From Microbispora sp. ZYX-F-249 (GTDB lineage Bacteria > Actinomycetota > Actinomycetes > Streptosporangiales > Streptosporangiaceae): DNA of 64,000 nucleotides. Positions 59,693 through 64,000 of this stretch are shown piece by piece. The stretch covers positions 248,001 to 312,000 of the forward strand of contig NZ_JBDJAW010000002.1 of the NCBI RefSeq assembly GCF_039649665.1, given 5' to 3'. Positions within the stretch are counted from its first letter, which is position 1; every line of letters starts with the position of its first letter. Below the pieces are notes generated by a model. That model made no database searches and had not been told where the DNA came from. It saw only the letters and a program-made list of their open reading frames with translations. Both the position numbers and the translations under genes were made by a program.

Positions 59693-61078
59693 TCAGGAAA
59701 GGTGCGCGGTGTCGTTCAGCGCGCGGACGACGGCGGGCCCGTCGGCGTAGTAGTCGATCACCGACAGGCAGGCCAGGTCGAGATGCATCCGGTAGAGGGC
59801 CTCGGGCGGCGCGCCCAGCGCGAAGCGGACGAGCATCTTGATCGGGGTCACGTGGGAGACCACGACGACGCTGCGGCCCTCGTGGGCCTTCACGATGCGG
59901 TCCCTGGCCTGCTCGACCCGCCGCGCGGTCGCCGCGAAGCTCTCCCCGCCGGGCGGGGCGACGTCCGGGTCGGCCAGCCAGGCCGCCAGCTCCCGGGGCC
60001 AGCGCTGCTGGATCTCGGCGAACGTGTGCCCCTCCCACGCGCCGAAGTCGGTCTCCCGGAGGTCGTCGTCGACCAGCACCGTGAGGCCGGTCCCCGCAGC
60101 CACCGCCTCCGCCGTCTGCCGGGCGCGGGTGAGCGGAGAGGTGACGATCACCTCGACCTCGTACGGCTGACGCGACAGGCGCTGGGCCGCGGCCTCGGCC
60201 TGGGCGAGCCCGGTGGCGGTGAGCGACGGGTCGCCGAGCCCGGAGAACCGCTTCTCCACCGACAGCGGCGTCTGCCCGTGCCGGAGCAGGAGCAGGGACG
60301 TGGCGACGCGCGTGGCCCGGGGCATCCATCCGTGCCCGCGCCGGTCGTGGGAGGCGGCGGTTCCCGCCGCCGTGCCGTCCGCCCTACCAGTGGTCCCCGT
60401 CCCCGCCGCCGCCGCGCGGCCGTCGGTCCCCGCGCCCGCCGCGCGTCCGCCGTCGGTCCCCGCACCGGTCGCATCGGAAGTCCCCGTACGCCCATCGGGG
60501 GCGGCCGGAGCCGGGGCGCCGGGAGCGGACGCGCCGAAGGCGTCGTCGAACAGCGTGGGCGCGTCGGTGTTGGGCGGCTCGGCACCGGGCTCGACGGCCG
60601 GGGCGGCCTCCGGCGCGGAGGTGATCTCGCTCGCCTGCCACGTCTCCCCCCGGGCCGCGGCGTCCATCGCCTCGTTGGCGAGCCGGTCGGCGTGGCTGTT
60701 GCGCTCGCGCGGAATCCACGTCCAGGTGACGCGGAAGCGCCGGGCCAGGCCCGCCGCCTCCAGGGCGAGCGGCCGCAGCCCCTCGTGCTTGACCTTCCAG
60801 CGGCCGGCCATCTGCTCGATGACCAGCTTGGAATCCATCCGCACCTCGACCCGCCCGCCCTCGGCGCCGAGTGCGAGCAGCGCCCGGAGCCCGGCGATGA
60901 GCCCGCGGTATTCGGCCACGTTGTTGGTCGCGGTGCCGATCGACTCGGCGGCCTCGGCGAGCACCCGTCCGGCGTCGTCCTTGACCACCGCGCCGTACCC
61001 GGCCGGCCCGGGGTTGCCCCGCGACCCGCCGTCGGCCTCGACGACGTAACCCCCCGTCGCGCCCATCGCCGCCGTCAC
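59693..61078 (-). CDS. Bifunctional RNase HI / histidine-phosphatase (CobC-like) fusion
   Basis: 461 aa from GTG 61078, whose GTGA overlaps the upstream gene's stop; ATG 61066 is the alternative. Residues about 5-140: RNase HI with VVEADGGSRGNPGPAGYG (catalytic Asp), NVAEYRGLIAGL (Glu), VRMDSKLVIEQM (Asp) and NSHADRLANEAMD. A 100-residue Ala/Gly/Thr-rich linker follows, then a histidine phosphatase (about 262-461) with LLLLRHGQTPLS and VVVVSHVTP. This is the mycobacterial Rv2228c-type fusion, active on RNA-DNA hybrids and on an alpha-ribazole-phosphate-like substrate in B12 synthesis. Confidence 0.94.
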   Translation of the reverse strand: MTAAMGATGGYVVEADGGSRGNPGPAGYGAVVKDDAGRVLAEAAESIGTATNNVAEYRGLIAGLRALLALGAEGGRVEVRMDSKLVIEQMAGRWKVKHEGLRPLALEAAGLARRFRVTWTWIPRERNSHADRLANEAMDAAARGETWQASEITSAPEAAPAVEPGAEPPNTDAPTLFDDAFGASAPGAPAPAAPDGRTGTSDATGAGTDGGRAAGAGTDGRAAAAGTGTTGRADGTAAGTAASHDRRGHGWMPRATRVATSLLLLRHGQTPLSVEKRFSGLGDPSLTATGLAQAEAAAQRLSRQPYEVEVIVTSPLTRARQTAEAVAAGTGLTVLVDDDLRETDFGAWEGHTFAEIQQRWPRELAAWLADPDVAPPGGESFAATARRVEQARDRIVKAHEGRSVVVVSHVTPIKMLVRFALGAPPEALYRMHLDLACLSVIDYYADGPAVVRALNDTAHLS

Positions 61079-61815
61079 AGCCCCGACTCGGCCGTACGCA
61101 CCAGGATCCGGCGGCACTCCTCGCAGCGGACCACCTCGTCGTGCGCGGCGGCCCGGATGCGGTTGAGGTCGGCGATGGACAGGCTCGTGCGGCAGCCGAG
61201 GCACCGGCCGCCGTGCAGCATGGCGGCGCCGACGCCGCTCTGCTCGCGCATCTTCTCGTACAGCGCGAGCACGTCGGCCGGGACGTCGGCGGTGATCGCG
61301 GACCGGCCGCCGGCCAGCTCGCCGAGCTCCTTGTCGATCTCCGCGAACGCCGCGTCGCGGCGGTCCTCGGCGGCGCGCAGCGTGCCGGTCACCTCGTCCC
61401 GCTCCGACTTGAGCGTGGCGACCCGGGCGTCGGCCGCCTCCCGGCGTTCCATGATCTCCAGCACGACCTCCTCCAGGTCCGACTGCCTGCGCCGCAGGGA
61501 GACGATCTCGGACTGGAGGCTCGCCAGGTCCTTCGGGGAGGAGACCTGCCCGGAGTCGAGGCGCTTGGTGTCCCGGTCGACCCGCACGCGTACGGCGTCG
61601 ACGTCGGACTCGGCCTTGGCCTGGTCCCTGGCGAGGTCGCCGGCCTCGGTCTCGGCGGCGATGATCTGCGTCGAGACCCGGGCCAGCCTCTTGGACAGCT
61701 CGTCGATCTCGGCGAGCTCGGGCAGGCTGCGGCGGCGGTGCCGCAACCGGTCGAGGCCCGTGTCGAGCTCCGCGAGATCGAGCAGACGCTTCTGTGCTTC
61801 CGGTGCGGCCTTCAT
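61075..61815 (-). CDS. Coiled-coil protein with C-terminal C4 zinc ribbon
   Basis: 246 aa. The first ~190 residues form a long coiled-coil hairpin (ELDTGLDRLRHRRRSLPELA, IVSLRRRQSDLEEVVLEIME). The end is a C4 zinc ribbon with CLGCRTSL and CEECRRIL. Family known as DUF164/C4-type zinc ribbon, conserved between Nif3-like and RNase HI genes; role proposed in nucleic-acid or protein handling but not established. ATG 61815 with GAGGGATTTGGG upstream; the next gene overlaps by 4 bp. Confidence 0.92.
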   Translation of the reverse strand: MKAAPEAQKRLLDLAELDTGLDRLRHRRRSLPELAEIDELSKRLARVSTQIIAAETEAGDLARDQAKAESDVDAVRVRVDRDTKRLDSGQVSSPKDLASLQSEIVSLRRRQSDLEEVVLEIMERREAADARVATLKSERDEVTGTLRAAEDRRDAAFAEIDKELGELAGGRSAITADVPADVLALYEKMREQSGVGAAMLHGGRCLGCRTSLSIADLNRIRAAAHDEVVRCEECRRILVRTAESGL

Positions 61816-61825
61816 CCCAAATCCC

Positions 61826-62677
61826 TCAAGATGCTCGGGGGTCCAAGTCGGTGGTCGTCGCCGTCCAGGCGTCGGTGACGGCGTCGGAGACGCGCGCCTC
61901 AACAGTAATGCCCCCGGCCGCCAGCGCTGACGTCAGACGCCGGGCGGCGTCCGCGAGCCACGGCCATTCGGTGGCCCAATGGGAGGCGTCGACCAGCGCG
62001 GGCCCGTCCGCCTCCAGGTGCTCGCTGGCCGGGTGGTGCCGCAGGTCGGCCGTCAGGAAGACGTCCACGCCCGCGGCCCGTGCCGTCCCCAGCAGCGAGT
62101 CGCCCGCGCCGCCGCAGACGGCGACCGTGCGCACCGGCCGGTCGAGATCGCCCGCCACCCGCAACGGGCCCGCCGTACGCGGCAGCCCGGAGGCGGCCAG
62201 CGCGGCGAACTCCCGCAGCGGCGTCGGGGCGGGCAGGTCGCCGATGCGGCCGAGCCCGCGGCGCGGGTCGTCGGCGGAGGGCTGGACGGGCCGAAGGTCC
62301 CCGGTCAGGCCGACGGCCCGCGCGAGCGCGTCGGAGACCCCGGGGTCGGCGACGTCCGCGTTGGTGTGCGCGGCGTAGAGCGCGGCGCCGCCGCGGATGA
62401 GCCGGTGCACGACCCGGCCCTTGAAGGTCGTGGCGGCGACGCTCGTGGTGCCGCGCAGGTAGAGCGGGTGGTGGGTGACGACGAGGTCGGCCCCCCAGTC
62501 GAGGGCCTCGTCCACGACCACGGCGACCGGGTCGACCGCGAACAGGATCTTCCGTACGGCCTGCTCCGGGTCGCCGCAGACGAGACCCACCGCGTCCCAG
62601 GACTCGGCCCACGAGGGGTCGTACAACGCCTCCAGGCGTTCGACCACCTCGGCGAGGGTGCAGGAGATCGATTCCAC
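61826..62677 (-). CDS. Nif3-like dinuclear metal centre protein
   Basis: 283 aa from a GTG. Metal-binding signature residues of the Nif3/YbgI family: DLVVTHHPLYLRG (two His), YAAHTNADVA (Asp), and the C-terminal DASHWATEW (His, Glu). VAVCGGAGDSLL lies between them. Members form hexameric toroids with a di-iron or di-zinc site; some act as GTP cyclohydrolase 1 type 2, but the reaction here is unknown. First gene of a three-gene operon with 10 bp and -4 bp spacing. Confidence 0.94.
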   Translation of the reverse strand: MESISCTLAEVVERLEALYDPSWAESWDAVGLVCGDPEQAVRKILFAVDPVAVVVDEALDWGADLVVTHHPLYLRGTTSVAATTFKGRVVHRLIRGGAALYAAHTNADVADPGVSDALARAVGLTGDLRPVQPSADDPRRGLGRIGDLPAPTPLREFAALAASGLPRTAGPLRVAGDLDRPVRTVAVCGGAGDSLLGTARAAGVDVFLTADLRHHPASEHLEADGPALVDASHWATEWPWLADAARRLTSALAAGGITVEARVSDAVTDAWTATTTDLDPRAS

Positions 62678-62762
62678 CCGCGCACACTACAGCCTGCTGG
62701 CGGAACGTTCCGGGAAGAGTAACGTCCCATTTGACGCCCCGCCGCCAGGAAGGATCCCCAGC

Positions 62763-63821
62763 GTGCCCGTTGATCAGCAGAGCCTGCACGTCAGCTCCGT
62801 GGTCGCCGACACCCACAACGACCTGCTCATGGCCGTCTCCGCCCGGCCGCCCGCGGCATGGGCCTCGTTCTTCCGCGAGCAGTGGCTTCCCCAGCTCGTC
62901 GAGGGCGGGGTCGACGTGCAGGTGCTGCCCGTGTTCGTGGAGAGCCAGTTCCGCCCGGAGGGCGCGCTGCGCCAGACCCTGCGGATGATCGAGTGCGCCC
63001 ACGTGCTGGCCGAGGGCAACCCCGACGCCGTGGCGCTGTGCCACGACGGGCAGCAGATCGACGAGGCCCTCGCCCTCGGCAGGATCGCCCTGGTGCTGGC
63101 CCTGGAGAGCATGCCGGGGATCGACGAGAGCGTCGAGCTGATCCCGGCCCTGCACCGCCTCGGGGTCCGCGTCGCCTCGATCGCCCACTGGGGCCGTACG
63201 GCTCTCGCCGACGGCAGCGGCCAGGACGGCACCGGTTCCCGGCTCACCAGCCACGGCGTCGAGGCCCTGCGCGAGATGGAGCGGCTCGGCATGCTCTTCG
63301 ACATCTCGCACCTGGGCGCCACGGGCGTCGCGCACGTGCTGGAGATCGCGACCCGGCCCGTGATCGCGACGCACTCCTCGGCGCGCGCCCTGCGCGACCA
63401 CCACAGGAACCTCACCGACGAGCAGCTCAGGGGCGTCGCCGCGGGCGGCGGCGTCGTCTGCGTGAACTTCCTCGCCGCCTTCCTCACCGAGGACGCCCGC
63501 TCGGCCACGGTCGACCATCTCGTGGACCACATCGAGCACATCGCCGGCGTCGCCGGCATCGACCACGTGGGTCTCGGCCCCGACTTCGTGCGCGAGGTGT
63601 ACGCCGACCTCACCCCGCCGTGCTGCGAGGGCTTCAGCTACTCGGGCATCGACTCGAGGGCCGCCGTCCCCGGCCTGGAGGGCCCGCGCGGCCTGCCGCT
63701 GGTGACCGACGCGCTCCTCAAGCGGGGGTTCGCCGACGAGGAGATCCAGAAGATCCTGGGCGCCAACGTGATGCGCCTGTTCCGCGCCGAGCTGGGCCGC
63801 ACGGCGCGGGAACGGCAGTAG
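62763..63821 (+). CDS. Membrane dipeptidase family (M19) peptidase
   Basis: 352 aa from GTG 62763 with GGAAGG upstream. Zinc-dipeptidase signatures: DTHNDLL (HxD), ALESMPGI (bridging Glu), DISHLGATG and VIATHSSARAL (His ligands), and HVGLGPDF (Asp). No signal peptide, so likely cytosolic despite the family name. Probably cleaves dipeptides or D-amino-acid-containing substrates. Two bp upstream of an M20 peptidase gene, presumably co-transcribed. Divergent from the Nif3 operon. Confidence 0.93.
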   Translation: MPVDQQSLHVSSVVADTHNDLLMAVSARPPAAWASFFREQWLPQLVEGGVDVQVLPVFVESQFRPEGALRQTLRMIECAHVLAEGNPDAVALCHDGQQIDEALALGRIALVLALESMPGIDESVELIPALHRLGVRVASIAHWGRTALADGSGQDGTGSRLTSHGVEALREMERLGMLFDISHLGATGVAHVLEIATRPVIATHSSARALRDHHRNLTDEQLRGVAAGGGVVCVNFLAAFLTEDARSATVDHLVDHIEHIAGVAGIDHVGLGPDFVREVYADLTPPCCEGFSYSGIDSRAAVPGLEGPRGLPLVTDALLKRGFADEEIQKILGANVMRLFRAELGRTARERQ

Positions 63822-63823
63822 CG

Positions 63824-64000
63824 GTGGACCCCGAGGCCATGCTGGCCGACCTCGAGGAGCTGGTGCTCTGCGAGTCGTACTCCACGGACCACGAGGCGGT
63901 GGCGCGCAGCGCCCGCGTCGTGGGGGCGCTGGGCCGCAGGCTGCTCGGCGCCGAGCCGGAGACCCTGGTGATCGACGGGGTCACCCACCTGCGCTGGTCC
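63824..64000 (+). CDS. M20 family peptidase, N-terminal part (cut by window edge)
   Basis: 59 codons from GTG 63824 to the window end (VDPEAMLADLEELVLCESYS ... VTHLRWS). The LADLEELVLCESYSTDHEAV opening followed by GALGRRLLG is typical of M20/ArgE/DapE-type metallopeptidases, where residues after the visible part would carry the zinc ligands. Start directly follows the M19 peptidase stop. Confidence 0.65.
   Translation, partial: MDPEAMLADLEELVLCESYSTDHEAVARSARVVGALGRRLLGAEPETLVIDGVTHLRWS

Noticed and set aside
59264-61930. 888-codon plus-strand ORF over the esterase start and RNase HI operon
   Set aside because: Crosses several genes with catalytic motifs on the minus strand and has no family features.
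1-64000. Mobile elements, tRNA or prophage genes
   Set aside because: No transposase, integrase, tRNA-like cloverleaf or terminal inverted repeats were found; base composition is uniformly chromosomal.

Overview
The window is chromosomal DNA of a high-GC actinobacterium. The gene neighbourhood TrkA - DUF3159 - OB-fold - DUF3710 - dut, together with DUF4193, DUF4235, a CutR/CutS-like two-component pair, SepH, an RNase HI/phosphatase fusion and many GTG starts with GGAGG-type ribosome sites, points to the Streptosporangiales (Streptosporangium/Nonomuraea/Microbispora relatives) rather than Streptomyces proper. That placement is inference from gene content; no rRNA is present. No tRNA, insertion sequence, prophage or CRISPR array was seen. 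The one RNA gene is rnpB (minus strand, about 53.5-53.9 kb).

Layout. 0-10.2 kb is a conserved core: end of a TrkA potassium-uptake regulator, DUF3159, OB-fold and DUF3710 proteins, dUTPase, an AI-2E/PerM-family membrane protein, valyl-tRNA synthetase, trehalose-6-phosphate synthase and a DUF4193 operon. 10.4-14.3 kb holds a CutS/CutR-like two-component system, three very small proteins and two arrays of 23-bp repeats. 14.3-22.3 kb carries an inositol-phosphatase family enzyme, an S9 peptidase, the ferrochelatase, a lytic transglycosylase, an MFS transporter and a lactone-oxidase-like flavoenzyme. 22.7-25.3 kb is sepH, whose product is greatly enlarged by a low-complexity linker and is preceded by a perfect Crp-type palindrome.

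25.3-37.6 kb is more variable. It holds a membrane-spanning HTH/ricin-lectin protein with 42-bp repeats, two bacterial PH-domain membrane proteins, a DrrAB-type ABC exporter convergent with an AfsR-like regulator, a PEBP lipoprotein, and a TGPF-repeat membrane protein preceded by a coupled 19-codon ORF. 37.7-44.7 kb has a SulP/beta-carbonic-anhydrase fusion, an epimerase, a membrane-anchored PemK/MazF-like protein, and what I consider the most interesting item: a TetR gene divergent from a stand-alone ATP-synthase a-subunit gene and a YiaA/B-like membrane gene. TACTCA/TGAGTA inverted elements lie in front of both target genes.

44.8-53.2 kb contains an orphan kinase lacking a sensor, a saccharopine-dehydrogenase family enzyme divergent from a TetR gene, a VOC protein, a Cys-rich secreted protein, a CynX-like MFS divergent from a GntR regulator, a GNAT enzyme and a leucine-rich-repeat protein. 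54-59.4 kb is an ABC transporter plus OmpR-type two-component system running into an erythromycin-esterase family gene that has an operator-like palindrome at its start; this may be an antibiotic-response locus. 59.7-64 kb is a conserved Nif3 - zinc-ribbon - RNase HI/phosphatase operon, then an M19 dipeptidase and the start of an M20 peptidase.
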